DNA from: Faucicola sp041855445
GTDB taxonomy: Bacteria; Pseudomonadota; Gammaproteobacteria; Pseudomonadales; Moraxellaceae
Assembly (NCBI GenBank): GCA_041855445.1
Contig: JBHAEG010000038.1
Location: forward strand, 1 to 60,576
Direction: 5' to 3'
DNA length: 60,576 nucleotides
Positions 44,661 through 53,654 of the stretch are shown here, in pieces (position 1 is the first letter of the stretch; every line of letters starts with the position of its first letter). The notes below the pieces were generated by a model. That model saw only the letters and a list, made by a program, of their open reading frames with translations, was not told where the DNA came from and made no database searches. Both the position numbers and the translations under genes were made by a program.

Positions 44661-45040
44661 GGCTGACTCCTAATTGGTTAGCATGAGGGGTGCTCATGCC
44701 TGTCACATGATAACATAACAGGGCTAGTTTTTATTGCTATGCTTATCAAGGGTTATTTTAAATAAAAGGGTAATTTTTTATAATGGCACAAGGCAGTTTT
44801 ATAAAAAATTGATAATAAAATTAAAGGGCATATTTATACCATAATTGTTTTATAAAAGCAATGTTCGGTTGATATTTTTTATATATTGAAAAAAAATTGA
44901 ATGTTTAAAGTGTTTTTTTAGTAAATATATTGATATTTGTATTTTTGTGCTATAATTTTTCTTATATGACAAATATGTCAATTATTTTTTTCATTTACGT
45001 TAAATTTTTCATGATTTTCGTATAGAAATAGGGCAAGTAT
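44661..45040. other. 380-bp intergenic region between rpmB and nhaA
   Basis: Very AT-rich, with no gene seen. It holds the divergent promoter region of rpmBG (minus strand) and nhaA. Near nhaA: -35-like TTGATA (44930-44935), 15-bp spacer, TATAAT (44951-44956), then a perfect TGACA-AATA-TGTCA palindrome at 44967-44980 and a GGGCAAG ribosome site before the ATG. Confidence 0.5.
44930..44980 (+). promoter_or_regulatory. Predicted nhaA promoter with palindromic operator candidate
   Basis: TTGATA at 44930-44935 and TATAAT at 44951-44956 (15-bp spacing, shorter than ideal). The palindrome TGACA/TGTCA covers about +6 to +19, where a repressor could block initiation. NhaA is controlled by NhaR in E. 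coli; no regulator gene lies here, so the binding protein is unknown. Confidence 0.45.
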
Positions 45041-46273
45041 ATGAGTAAAAATTTGCAAGTGTCTGGTAATTGGTTGCAACGGTTTTTTAGCTCGGATATT
45101 GCAGGTGGTGTGGTGCTGGCATTGTCTGCAGTGTTAGCGATGATAGTTGCAAATACACCACTAAATGCGTTGTATCATAATTTTTTAGAAATGCCAATTG
45201 TAGTAAAAATTGGTACATTTTCTATTGATAAAGATGCGGTACATTGGATTAATGATGGCTTGATGGCGATTTTTTTCTTTTTGGTTGGCTTAGAATTAAA
45301 AAGAGAAGTATTAATTGGTGAATTATCTGATGTTAAAAAAATAATCTTGCCTGCAGTGGCTGCGATAGGTGGTATGATAGTACCAGGTATGATTTATGCA
45401 CTATTTAATTATCATGATGCGAACTATTTAAAGGGTTGGGCAATTCCTGCTGCAACGGATATTGCCTTTGCGTTAGGGGTATTAAGTTTATTGGGTAATC
45501 GTGTACCGATTGCCTTAAAGGTGTTTTTAGCATCTATTGCAATTTTTGATGATATTGGGGCAATTATCATTATTGCGTTATTTTATTCAGGGGGATTGTC
45601 ATGGAGTGCGTTGTTAGTCGTGTTGGGGGCAATGTTGATTTTGTTTATCATGAACCGCATGAATGTAACACGAACGACCGCTTATGTGATGATTGGCTTG
45701 ATTATGTGGGTGGCAGTGTTAAAATCGGGCATTCATGCAACATTGGCTGGTGTGTTATTGGCGATGTTTATTCCTTTAAAAGACAATATTAATCCTGACA
45801 ATTCACCATTAGAAACGTTAGAGCATGATTTACAAGAAACGGTGACATTTATTATTTTACCAATTTTTGCCTTTGCCAATGCGGGGATTTATTTGGCAGA
45901 TAGTGGTTTATCTGAATTAACCCACAGTGTACCAATTGGTATTGCGATGGGGTTAGTACTTGGAAAACCTATTGGTGTGATGTTATTTAGTTGGCTTGGA
46001 GTAAAGTTGGGTTTAGCAAGTTTGCCTGAACAAGTTGATTGGAAACAAGTATTAGGTATTGCCTTGTTATGTGGTATTGGGTTTACCATGAGTTTATTTA
46101 TTGGTGGTCTGGCGTTTATGGGCAATACGGTAGGTTTTGATGAGCGTTTAGGCATTATTATTGGTTCGTTAATTTCGGGCGTTTTGGGTTATTTATATTT
46201 AAATAAAGTGTTGCCAAAAATGGTTTTTCATCAACGTGCTATCGACCCAAGCGACCATACTTATATTAAATAA
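45041..46273 (+). CDS. nhaA: Na+/H+ antiporter NhaA
   Basis: 410 residues with 12 membrane helices. Key NhaA motifs are present: ATDIAFALGVLSLLGNRVP, FDDIGAIIIIALFYSG with the Asp pair of the ion site, and IGFTMSLFIGGLAF. It expels Na+ or Li+ in exchange for protons. It has its own promoter region and is followed by a hairpin (46294-46332). Confidence 0.96.
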   Translation: MSKNLQVSGNWLQRFFSSDIAGGVVLALSAVLAMIVANTPLNALYHNFLEMPIVVKIGTFSIDKDAVHWINDGLMAIFFFLVGLELKREVLIGELSDVKKIILPAVAAIGGMIVPGMIYALFNYHDANYLKGWAIPAATDIAFALGVLSLLGNRVPIALKVFLASIAIFDDIGAIIIIALFYSGGLSWSALLVVLGAMLILFIMNRMNVTRTTAYVMIGLIMWVAVLKSGIHATLAGVLLAMFIPLKDNINPDNSPLETLEHDLQETVTFIILPIFAFANAGIYLADSGLSELTHSVPIGIAMGLVLGKPIGVMLFSWLGVKLGLASLPEQVDWKQVLGIALLCGIGFTMSLFIGGLAFMGNTVGFDERLGIIIGSLISGVLGYLYLNKVLPKMVFHQRAIDPSDHTYIK

Positions 46274-46293
46274 TTGATATGAAATAAAATAAA

Positions 46294-46332
46294 ATGCAAA
46301 ACTTTTCAATATAATTTTGTTAAGTTTTGCAT
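46294..46332. other. Long-loop hairpin after nhaA
   Basis: Eleven-base perfect arms ATGCAAAACTT (46294-46304) and AAGTTTTGCAT (46322-46332) with a 17-nt loop. The T-rich side is upstream (minus-strand downstream), so it is not a standard terminator for nhaA. Confidence 0.4.
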
Positions 46333-46490
46333 CACTCGTTAAAAATCCTGTCAAAACTATGGTCTTTCCTATATTCAAATGATAAACTATCAGCACCTTA
46401 TAAAAAGGTTAGGATAGCCTATTTTTATTCTAATGTTACTTTTTAATTTCATATTTTCCACAAAACCCCCAGCAATTAGGGAGCATTTTT

Positions 46491-47477
46491 ATGAAACAAC
46501 CCGTTCGTGTTGCCGTGACAGGTGCCGCAGGTCAAATCAGCTATTCATTATTATTTCGTATCGCTTCAGGCGAAATGCTTGGTAAAGACCAACCCGTTAT
46601 TTTACAATTATTAGAAATTACCCCAGCACTTGAAGCATTAAAAGGCGTGGTAATGGAACTTGAAGATTGTGCATTTCCATTATTAGCAGGTGTGGTACAA
46701 TCAGATGATGCTAACATCGCATTTAAAGATGCTGACTATGCGTTATTAGTAGGTGCTCGTCCTCGTGGACCGGGTATGGAACGCAAAGACTTATTAGAAG
46801 CTAATGCTGCGATTTTCTCAGCACAAGGTAAAGCATTAAATGACCATGCTAGCCGTAATGTAAAAGTATTAGTGGTTGGTAATCCAGCCAATACGAATGC
46901 ACTAATTGCTCAACGCAATGCACCAGATTTAGACCCACGCAATTTTACAGCGATGACTCGTTTAGACCATAATCGTGGCATGGCACAGTTAGCTGAAGAA
47001 ACTGAAAGTACTGTCAATGACATTAAAAAAATGATTATTTGGGGTAATCACTCATCAACACAATATCCTGATTTAACTCAATGTACAGTCAAAGGTAGCC
47101 CAGCATTAGAACAAATCGACCGTCAATGGTATGAACAAACTTACATTCCAAATGTTCAACAACGTGGAGCGGCAATCATCAAAGCTCGTGGAGCGTCATC
47201 AGCCGCTTCAGCTGCTAATGCAGCGATTGCACACATTCGTTCATGGGCATTAGGCACAGAAGAAAATGATTGGGTATCAATGGGCGTTTACTCAAATGGC
47301 GAATATGGTATTGAAAAAGGTTTAATCTATTCATTCCCATGTACTTGTCAAAATGGCGATTGGACAATCGTTGAAGGTTTAGATGTATCTTCTGAATTTT
47401 CACAAGAAAAAATGAAAGCCACCGAAAAAGAATTAGCTGAAGAACGTGATGCAGTAAGTCATTTATTGCCTAACTAA
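46491..47477 (+). CDS. mdh: Malate dehydrogenase
   Basis: 328 residues of the cytosolic-type/Acinetobacter-like Mdh class. The NAD-binding GAAGQISYSL motif, VGARPRGPGMERKDLLEAN, NPANTNALI and the catalytic His in IIWGNHSSTQYPDLT are all present. It interconverts malate and oxaloacetate in the TCA cycle. A TTAGGGAGC ribosome site precedes the ATG. A terminator follows. Confidence 0.96.
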   Translation: MKQPVRVAVTGAAGQISYSLLFRIASGEMLGKDQPVILQLLEITPALEALKGVVMELEDCAFPLLAGVVQSDDANIAFKDADYALLVGARPRGPGMERKDLLEANAAIFSAQGKALNDHASRNVKVLVVGNPANTNALIAQRNAPDLDPRNFTAMTRLDHNRGMAQLAEETESTVNDIKKMIIWGNHSSTQYPDLTQCTVKGSPALEQIDRQWYEQTYIPNVQQRGAAIIKARGASSAASAANAAIAHIRSWALGTEENDWVSMGVYSNGEYGIEKGLIYSFPCTCQNGDWTIVEGLDVSSEFSQEKMKATEKELAEERDAVSHLLPN

Positions 47478-47505
47478 TTTATCAGTTTTATCAGTGACAC
47501 TAAAT

Positions 47506-47540
47506 AAAACCTTGCCGTTTTATCATGGCAAGGTTTTTAT
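47506..47540 (+). terminator. Intrinsic terminator of mdh
   Basis: Arms AAAACCTTGCC (47506-47516) and GGCAAGGTTTT (47527-47537), 10-nt loop, then T residues. Confidence 0.85.
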
Positions 47541-47633
47541 TTTAGTTTATATTTTATGTTATAATGAAAATATACTTTTATTTAACAATATATAAACTCA
47601 TGATAGTAATAATATGCTTTGGAGGGGGTATTG

Positions 47634-48197
47634 ATGAAAAAATATTTATTAATTAGCTTATTGGCAATGTGTCAAATCACCGCTTGTGCCTCTGAAAAAT
47701 CCAATCAAACTATTGCTGAGGTCAAACAACCAACAACATCTATCAAACAATCGCAACCAACACCAGAAAATCCATATCAAGAAGTATTTGACGCAGTTGC
47801 TCCGATATTAAAAGTTAATGCAAACAACATTCAAACTGAAAATATAAAACGGTCAATGCAAGTAGATGCAAACAATTGGAAAGACGTAGCAATGATTGTT
47901 TCTGCCCTAGAAAATCCAGCGACTAATCAGTACAGCCAGATGGAAAAATCCATTACCGCTACGCTAACCAATCTTGGTTGGCAATTAGATGGTAGCTTAT
48001 TTGCTAGTGGTGAGGAGGGGTCTCGGGCAGTTTTTTTTATTAAACAAAATCATCTTTGTTTTATTTTGTTAGAATATAATGAGGAAGCCACAGGCATTCC
48101 TCTTGAAGACTTAATGACAATGAATAATGATGAATATGATGATAGTAAAGTTTATTTTAGTGTTAAAGTCGCTTGTGGAAAACTCCCAAATCAATAA
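47634..48197 (+). CDS. Small lipoprotein A of a tandem pair (unknown function)
   Basis: 187 residues from the ATG behind GGAGGGGG. MKKYLLISLLAMCQITAC is a lipoprotein signal with Cys18; a Thr/Gln/Pro-rich linker follows. The globular part (about 50-187) shares a clear pattern with the next gene: YQEVFDAVAPIL, NWKDV, MEKSITATLTNLGWQ, NEEATGIPLEDLM and a C-terminal VKVACGK. I do not recognise the family. The two are separated by 9 nt, look like a recent-to-old duplication, and are probably co-transcribed. Confidence 0.82.
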   Translation: MKKYLLISLLAMCQITACASEKSNQTIAEVKQPTTSIKQSQPTPENPYQEVFDAVAPILKVNANNIQTENIKRSMQVDANNWKDVAMIVSALENPATNQYSQMEKSITATLTNLGWQLDGSLFASGEEGSRAVFFIKQNHLCFILLEYNEEATGIPLEDLMTMNNDEYDDSKVYFSVKVACGKLPNQ

Positions 48198-48206
48198 GGA
48201 AAAATA

Positions 48207-48824
48207 ATGAAAAAAATATTATTAATTAGTTTGTTAATAGCAACGCAAATCGTTGCTTGTAGCAAAGACCCAGCAAAACCCGTAGAAACAGAAGCACAAT
48301 CGCAACAGACAAGTAGTGTAGATAATCAAGCTCAACAACCACAACAGGCAGAAAATCAGCCAGCTACGCAAACTGAGGCAAATGTAACGTCTTATCAAGA
48401 AGTGTTTGCCAAAACCGCTCCTATCCTAAATGCTGATGCGAGCAAAACTCAAGCCCACCATATCATGTGGGGCGTTAATCAAGGGACAGAAAATTGGAAA
48501 GAAATACAAATTACTGGAACAAAGATTGAAAATCCAGCGGTAAGTAGTGATAAACTAGCTAATATGGAAAAATCCATTGCAAAAGAATTGGTTAGTTTAG
48601 GTTGGAAGCAGGATAACAATTTATCATCTGATGGTAATGAAGGTTCTAGTATTGGTTTTATTAAAGATGGTCATGTTTGTACCATTGAAACCAGTTTTAA
48701 TGAACAAGCTACAGGGGTGACACTTGATGAATTGTTAGAGGAAAAAGGTGATGAATTGCGTGATGACCAAGTAATTTATGCGATAAAAGTCGCTTGCGGA
48801 AAAATCCCTGAAACTGTACAGTAA
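48207..48824 (+). CDS. Small lipoprotein B of a tandem pair (unknown function)
   Basis: 205 residues. MKKILLISLLIATQIVAC is a lipoprotein signal (Cys18), followed by a 45-residue Gln-rich linker longer than in its paralog. The shared domain includes SYQEVFAKTAPIL, NWKEIQ, MEKSIAKELVSLGWKQ, NEQATGVTLDELL and IKVACGK. Function unknown; the duplication suggests a dose or specialisation role. AAGGAAAAATA precedes the ATG, and a terminator closes the pair. Confidence 0.83.
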   Translation: MKKILLISLLIATQIVACSKDPAKPVETEAQSQQTSSVDNQAQQPQQAENQPATQTEANVTSYQEVFAKTAPILNADASKTQAHHIMWGVNQGTENWKEIQITGTKIENPAVSSDKLANMEKSIAKELVSLGWKQDNNLSSDGNEGSSIGFIKDGHVCTIETSFNEQATGVTLDELLEEKGDELRDDQVIYAIKVACGKIPETVQ

Positions 48825-48851
48825 TTGTAACAATGACTAAAAATTTTATTA

Positions 48852-48888
48852 AACGGTTGTTAGATATCACCAACAGCCGTTTTTTATT
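48852..48888 (+). terminator. Intrinsic terminator of the lipoprotein pair
   Basis: Arms AAACGGTTGTT and AACAGCCGTTT (one G-U) around the loop, followed by six T residues just before the convergent gene. Confidence 0.78.
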
Positions 48889-48890
48889 TG

Positions 48891-49433
48891 CTAAACCCAA
48901 GGATTTTGGCTGGCAGGCGGACGAATATCTGCCAGTAGCATTTGTTCCCACAGATACCATTTACCATCTTTGGCTTGACGCAGTACGATAGGACGAGGTG
49001 AGTCTGCACCTGATGACTGCAAAAACAATTTGGCATAGCCAGCTTGCTCATAAGAATAGCGATTTTCCATGACAGTGATGGTCAATGGTGTGGCTGGTTG
49101 ATAATTATTTTGTACGTTTGCCCCATGAAAATAAGAACGTGGCACATAATCTTTATCTCGAAATCTGTCTACCAAAAATTGTTTATCGTAGGCAGTTAAA
49201 GGTTGATAACCCTTTAAAAAATCTAGCATTTGAATGCTAACATCATGGTTAAATGGATAATAAGCCAATGCCAGTACCGTCAAACTTGCGGTTTGAAATG
49301 GTGTAGATAAACTTGCTTCAGGAAGCTGTTGTAATTCATACACAGTATTTGGTAACTGAGCAAAGCTAAACTGTTGTTGTTGATTACCAGAACCTAACGA
49401 ATTCATAAAATCTGAAACCAATGAACCAAACAT
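48891..49433 (-). CDS. Uncharacterised conserved protein, DUF6935-like
   Basis: 180 residues, no signal peptide or membrane helix. The core reads YELQQLPEASLSTPFQTASL, TVLALAYYPFNHD, FLKGYQPLTAYDKQFL and ends DGKWYLWEQMLLADIRPP, which I associate weakly with a family of small conserved hypothetical proteins (DUF6935). Function unknown. It follows the next secreted orphan by 9 nt on the same strand, suggesting a two-gene unit. Confidence 0.72.
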   Translation of the reverse strand: MFGSLVSDFMNSLGSGNQQQQFSFAQLPNTVYELQQLPEASLSTPFQTASLTVLALAYYPFNHDVSIQMLDFLKGYQPLTAYDKQFLVDRFRDKDYVPRSYFHGANVQNNYQPATPLTITVMENRYSYEQAGYAKLFLQSSGADSPRPIVLRQAKDGKWYLWEQMLLADIRPPASQNPWV

Positions 49434-49442
49434 AATCAGCCC

Positions 49443-49874
49443 CTACTTACATTTAGTTAAAATAGTAGTGTCTTTTTCATTATCAATATAGGTAATATAG
49501 TGTAATTTACCTTTTGTGATTAAAAATTCAAATGACTGTGTTTCTGTAAAAGGGTCTGCTTCAGCGTATCCTTCAACTTGATAAGTGCCTTTGATATGTG
49601 TTGGCGTGTATTTTTTATAGTTAATAATTTGGGCATTAGCATAACCCCCTGCTGGATAAGCTGGGAAGTTAATCGATTTACTGTTAAATTCAATCATGAG
49701 AGTCCCCCATTCAATATCACCACGACAATATTTGGTGATTTGTTTAGGAGTTAATTTTTTTTCTACATTAACAACCCATTTCCCATAAAAATTTTTTGGA
49801 ATGGGTTTGACATTAGCGAGGGCGGGAGTTGAACACAAAACACCTGTTAAAATAACTAAAGAGATGGTTTTCAT
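49443..49874 (-). CDS. Small exported protein, unknown function
   Basis: 143 residues with a cleavable signal peptide (MKTISLVILTGVLCSTPALA) and a mature part beginning NVKPIPKNFYGKWVVNVEKK. The remainder is beta-rich with two Cys (one near 69, one at the C-terminus, TKCK) that could pair in the periplasm. It resembles a small lipocalin-like fold only by pattern. Upstream of the 180-residue orphan, 73 nt from the eamA-type gene. Confidence 0.7.
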   Translation of the reverse strand: MKTISLVILTGVLCSTPALANVKPIPKNFYGKWVVNVEKKLTPKQITKYCRGDIEWGTLMIEFNSKSINFPAYPAGGYANAQIINYKKYTPTHIKGTYQVEGYAEADPFTETQSFEFLITKGKLHYITYIDNEKDTTILTKCK

Positions 49875-49947
49875 AGCTTACCCCTTCTTATTTTTTTGAC
49901 TTAAATAAATTTTATTATAAAACTTTATATAGATTTTGCAAATGATT

Positions 49948-50829
49948 TTAATGTGAGGTTTTACCTCCCAATGACCCCAAATAAATCGCTACCATCGTCA
50001 ATCCAGCTCCTAACCACTGTAAAGTTTCGATTGATTTACCTAAAATAAAATCATCAATTAATAAAGCGGCAATCGGTTCGGATAATAACAATAATCCCGT
50101 GACTGCCAATGATAATTTTGGGATTGAATAAGCAATTAACCCCCATGCAAAACATTGCATGACTGCCCCATAAATAAAAATCAAGCCTAAATCTTGCCAA
50201 GTTGTTGGTAACATTTTATCCATATCAAATGCCAGCATTGGTATAATCAATGCCAACATGCCACCTAGACTGACCAACAACATCAAAGGAAAAATTGCTG
50301 TAGTTTCAACTTGATGGGTTTTACGAATAAAAGTCATTGAACCAGCTAACATGCCCCCTGAAATAATACCACTAATAAATCCCCAAGTTGCCTGATGATT
50401 ATGCTGAAATTCAGGGCTGGCAATCATCGCAACGCCAATCACTGCCAAAAATAAACTTAATAGTTGTATTTTAGTTTGTTTTTCATTAAACCACACAAAA
50501 CCAATGAATGCTAAAAAGAAAATTTGTAAACTATTTAATAAAGTAGAAATCCCAGGTCCCACCGCATAAATACTTTCATGCCACAATGCTAAATCAAAAC
50601 CTAAAAACGCTCCAGCCAGTAAACCAAAATAGCGGGCTTTTTTTGAGGCTGGCATCGTCTGTTTAAAATAACGAGCCAAGCCAAAAAAAATCACGCCAGC
50701 CACTGCCAACCGCCAAAATGCAATCGCATATGCACCAACAGGCACTTTTGCTACGATAATACTGCCCATGCCGAACACAACACAGCCAATAATTAATAAT
50801 AGCATAGAAGAATGTGAGGAATTTTTCAT
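49948..50829 (-). CDS. EamA/DMT-family transporter
   Basis: 293 residues with ten membrane helices arranged as two EamA repeats (about 8-138 and 150-285). VGAYAIAFWRLAVAGVIFFG, LLNSLQIFFLAFIGFVWFNE and LLLSEPIAALLIDDFILGK are the typical signatures. Members export metabolites such as amino acids or purines; the substrate is unknown. Starts 7 nt after rnt on the same strand (pyrC-rnt-eamA). Confidence 0.88.
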   Translation of the reverse strand: MKNSSHSSMLLLIIGCVVFGMGSIIVAKVPVGAYAIAFWRLAVAGVIFFGLARYFKQTMPASKKARYFGLLAGAFLGFDLALWHESIYAVGPGISTLLNSLQIFFLAFIGFVWFNEKQTKIQLLSLFLAVIGVAMIASPEFQHNHQATWGFISGIISGGMLAGSMTFIRKTHQVETTAIFPLMLLVSLGGMLALIIPMLAFDMDKMLPTTWQDLGLIFIYGAVMQCFAWGLIAYSIPKLSLAVTGLLLLSEPIAALLIDDFILGKSIETLQWLGAGLTMVAIYLGSLGGKTSH

Positions 50830-50836
50830 GAAATGA

Positions 50837-51532
50837 TTAGTCCATTAAAATTGTTTCCTCAACATCGTTTATGTCTGGATTGCTTAGTAAATTTGACGCT
50901 AACATTGGATAACTATTTAAAATATAACAAAATAATTCAGCGGTTTTTTGCGTATCATATAATGCTGAATGTGCTTCATGACCACAAAACTCAATACCTG
51001 CATATTGGCAGGCACGAGCCAGAACCGTTTGTCCAAAAGCCAAAGCAGACAATGTCACCGTATCTAGCACCGAAAATTGATGAAAAGGATTTTGATTTTT
51101 ACTGTTAGTACGATTTACAATCGCATTTAGAAAGTTTAAATCAAAATGGGCATTATGTCCAACCAAAATACATTTGCTGCATTGATATTGTTGGCGAACT
51201 TGTTTTAAGTGTTTGAAAATTCTACGGATTGCAGTTTTTTCATCTTCAGCAATTGCCTTGCGCAATGGGCTATTAGGATTAATACCTGTAAATTCTAATG
51301 CTCGTTGCTCAAGGTTTGCCCCTTGAAACGGTTCGATATGGGCATTGACTGCCTCACCAGTAAAAAATTTACCATCATCATCAATTAAAATAGGAATACA
51401 AGCAATTTCTAATAACGCATCAGTTTGAGCATTAAAACCCGCTGTTTCCACATCAACAACCACAGGCATAAAGTTACGAAAACGTTGGGCAAGTAGCTGT
51501 TGTTTAGGTGAATTATCAGTTACATTCATCAT
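50837..51532 (-). CDS. rnt: Ribonuclease T
   Basis: 231 residues, close to E. coli. The DEDDh exonuclease motifs are complete: FMPVVVDVETAGFNAQTDAL (Exo I), LVGHNAHFDLNFL (Exo II) and HEAHSALYDTQKTAELF (Exo III). RNase T trims the 3' ends of tRNA and other stable RNAs. Start at MMNVTDNS; 30 nt after pyrC, so it should be co-transcribed with pyrC and the transporter. Confidence 0.96.
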   Translation of the reverse strand: MMNVTDNSPKQQLLAQRFRNFMPVVVDVETAGFNAQTDALLEIACIPILIDDDGKFFTGEAVNAHIEPFQGANLEQRALEFTGINPNSPLRKAIAEDEKTAIRRIFKHLKQVRQQYQCSKCILVGHNAHFDLNFLNAIVNRTNSKNQNPFHQFSVLDTVTLSALAFGQTVLARACQYAGIEFCGHEAHSALYDTQKTAELFCYILNSYPMLASNLLSNPDINDVEETILMD

Positions 51533-51562
51533 AGTTATCTTAAAATGATTAAAAAAATCCAG

Positions 51563-52633
51563 TTATAGCACTCGCCAATTTAATGTTTGACCTGCCATTA
51601 ATGGGGTTAGCGTTTTATTATCTAAATATGGATAATTATCAGGCACTTGCCAAGCTTCACGCACAAGAGTGATTTTGTCATCATTCACAGGCAAGTTATA
51701 AAATTTTGCGCCATGAATACTAGTAAACCCTTCTAATTTATCTAGTTTTCCAACACTTTCAAATGCTTGGGCATACAATGGCAATGCAATAGAAGCACTA
51801 TAACAACCTGCACAGCCACAAGCATTTTCTTTAGTATGGGTAGCGTGTGGTGCAGAATCTGTGCCAATGAAAAATTTAGGATTACCACTCGTTGCCACAT
51901 CAAGTAATACTTGTTGATGGTTTTGGCGTTTTAAAATAGGTAAACAATAAAAATGTGGTTTTACACCGCCAACCAACAAATGATTACGATTAAATAATAA
52001 ATGTTGAGGAGTAATCGTTGCACATACTTGTTTACCTTGAGCTAACACAAAATCGGCAGCATCGCTAGTCGTGATATGTTCAAATACAATTTTTAATTTT
52101 GGAAATTTGGCAATCAAATTTGACATCACTTCATCAATAAAGCGTTTTTCACGGTCAAAAATATCGATATGTTGATGGGTAACTTCGCCATGTACCAATA
52201 ATGGTAAACCCAGTTCCTCCATTTTTGCTAAAACTTCAGTGCAATGTTGAATATTAGTCACACCATCGGCAGAATTTGTGGTTGCTCCTGCAGGATATAA
52301 TTTGACTGCTTTGACAATGCCAGATGCGACCGCAAGCTCAATATCTTTGGCAGTGGTGTTATCAGTTAAATATAATACCATCAATGGGGTAAATTTTTGA
52401 CTAAATTCATCATCAGCAACATGGGCTAAAATGCGTTGTTGATAGGCAAAAGCGTCTTTAGTGGTTTTGACAGGTGGCACCAGATTTGGCATACAAATCA
52501 CCCGATGAAAACTTTTTGATGCGTGAGGAACAGTCGTTGCTAAGGCTTGCCCATCTCGTAAATGAATATGCCAATCGTCAGGGGCAGTAATAGTTAAAGT
52601 AGTTGTTGCAGGGTTGCTCTGATTGTGGCTCAT
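51563..52633 (-). CDS. pyrC: Dihydroorotase (class II)
   Basis: 356 residues, class II amidohydrolase as in E. coli PyrC. DDWHIHLRDG (metal ligands), KLYPAGATTNSADGV with the carboxylated Lys, VHGEVTHQHIDIF, FEHITTSDAADFV and GTDSAPHATHTKENACGC are present. It makes dihydroorotate in pyrimidine synthesis. Fifteen-bp-period repeats lie just upstream (52664-52691). First gene of pyrC-rnt-eamA. Confidence 0.96.
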   Translation of the reverse strand: MSHNQSNPATTTLTITAPDDWHIHLRDGQALATTVPHASKSFHRVICMPNLVPPVKTTKDAFAYQQRILAHVADDEFSQKFTPLMVLYLTDNTTAKDIELAVASGIVKAVKLYPAGATTNSADGVTNIQHCTEVLAKMEELGLPLLVHGEVTHQHIDIFDREKRFIDEVMSNLIAKFPKLKIVFEHITTSDAADFVLAQGKQVCATITPQHLLFNRNHLLVGGVKPHFYCLPILKRQNHQQVLLDVATSGNPKFFIGTDSAPHATHTKENACGCAGCYSASIALPLYAQAFESVGKLDKLEGFTSIHGAKFYNLPVNDDKITLVREAWQVPDNYPYLDNKTLTPLMAGQTLNWRVL

Positions 52634-52663
52634 AAAAACCTCTTTGTTTTTAAGATATTATTT

Positions 52664-52691
52664 TTTTGGCTAACCTATTTTTGGCTAACCT
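52664..52691 (-). repeat. Tandem 13-bp repeat upstream of pyrC
   Basis: TTTTGGCTAACCT occurs at 52664-52676 and again at 52679-52691 (period 15 bp), 31-58 bp before the pyrC start. On the minus strand it reads AGGTTAGCCAAAA twice, about one and a half helical turns apart, so it could be an activator or repressor half-site pair; no regulator is known to me. Confidence 0.55.
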
Positions 52692-52935
52692 GTTATTGTA
52701 ACATTGTTATAGGCGGTAAAAAGGTTATTGTTTAGTAACTTAATTTTAGCAAAGGTGTTTGATTAACTTTGTTTTTTGGTAAAAAAAGACAAACAATAAG
52801 ACTAATTATAAAATTTTGTTCATGCTGTATAGACTAATTTTTGCAACGTTTATCCTAATTTTTCACCATTATTTATTTAGCTATGCTAAGCTATGGGTTA
52901 AAATTCTTGATAAACTTTTTGTGGGAATGATGATG

Positions 52936-53403
52936 ATGAAGTCGCTTTGTCATGTTGTACTATTATCATTGGTTGCATTTGGTGCAAATTCAACCACTTA
53001 CTATAAATGGATTGACCAAAATGGTGTACCTCATTACAGTCAATATGCACCGACAAATGGTGTGGACTTAAATAAGGTACAAGTAATTAACGCTCGTACC
53101 TTTGAACCCGCCAAGCCACCTGCTGGTGCTAATCAACCAATGCAAGCCAATATGCCTCAGGCAAATACAGCTTTAACCCCAGAACAAAGACGTATTCAAG
53201 AGCTTGAAGCTCAAAATAAAGCCCAAGAACAACAAGCAAATAAAGAACGTTGTAAATCACTACAAAATAATTTACAAAATTTAAATGCAGGTGGGCGTGT
53301 GTATGAAATAGATGATAAAGGACAGCGTCAATATCTTGATGGTAAAGCAATTGAAACCCGTAAACAAACGATACAACAAGCCATGCAACAATATTGTAAA
53401 TAG
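52936..53403 (+). CDS. DUF4124-domain exported protein
   Basis: 155 residues from the last of four tandem ATG codons (52927-52938); GGGA lies directly upstream, so the exact ATG is unresolved. A signal peptide (MKSLCHVVLLSLVAFGANS) precedes the DUF4124 motif TTYYKWIDQNGVPHYSQYAP. A Gln/Glu-rich coiled-coil-like stretch (about 80-120) follows and the protein ends with Cys. Periplasmic; function unknown. A weak hairpin at 53560-53592 follows before guaB. Confidence 0.82.
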   Translation: MKSLCHVVLLSLVAFGANSTTYYKWIDQNGVPHYSQYAPTNGVDLNKVQVINARTFEPAKPPAGANQPMQANMPQANTALTPEQRRIQELEAQNKAQEQQANKERCKSLQNNLQNLNAGGRVYEIDDKGQRQYLDGKAIETRKQTIQQAMQQYCK

Positions 53404-53559
53404 TATAATGTTAGTAAAACTATGGCTAAAGTTGATTAAAACTGATACTGAGCCATTCAAGAATATGACTTGAAAAGTTTGATAAATTTTGGCAAAATAA
53501 GCGGTTATCTTAAATCTTAAAAATGGTACTAATGTGACACACCAGATAGCATAACAATA

Positions 53560-53592
53560 AAAGGGTTGGGCGGTTAAACTGTTCAACCCTTT
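53560..53592 (+). other. Hairpin between the DUF4124 gene and guaB
   Basis: Nine-base arms AAAGGGTTG (53560-53568) and CAACCCTTT (53584-53592) with a 15-nt loop; three non-T bases precede the T run, so termination is uncertain. Confidence 0.5.
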
Positions 53593-53654
53593 GCGTTTTT
53601 ATCCTAGCTAATATCACCTTATACCGACTTAACCAATCACAGAAGGGGCAAATA

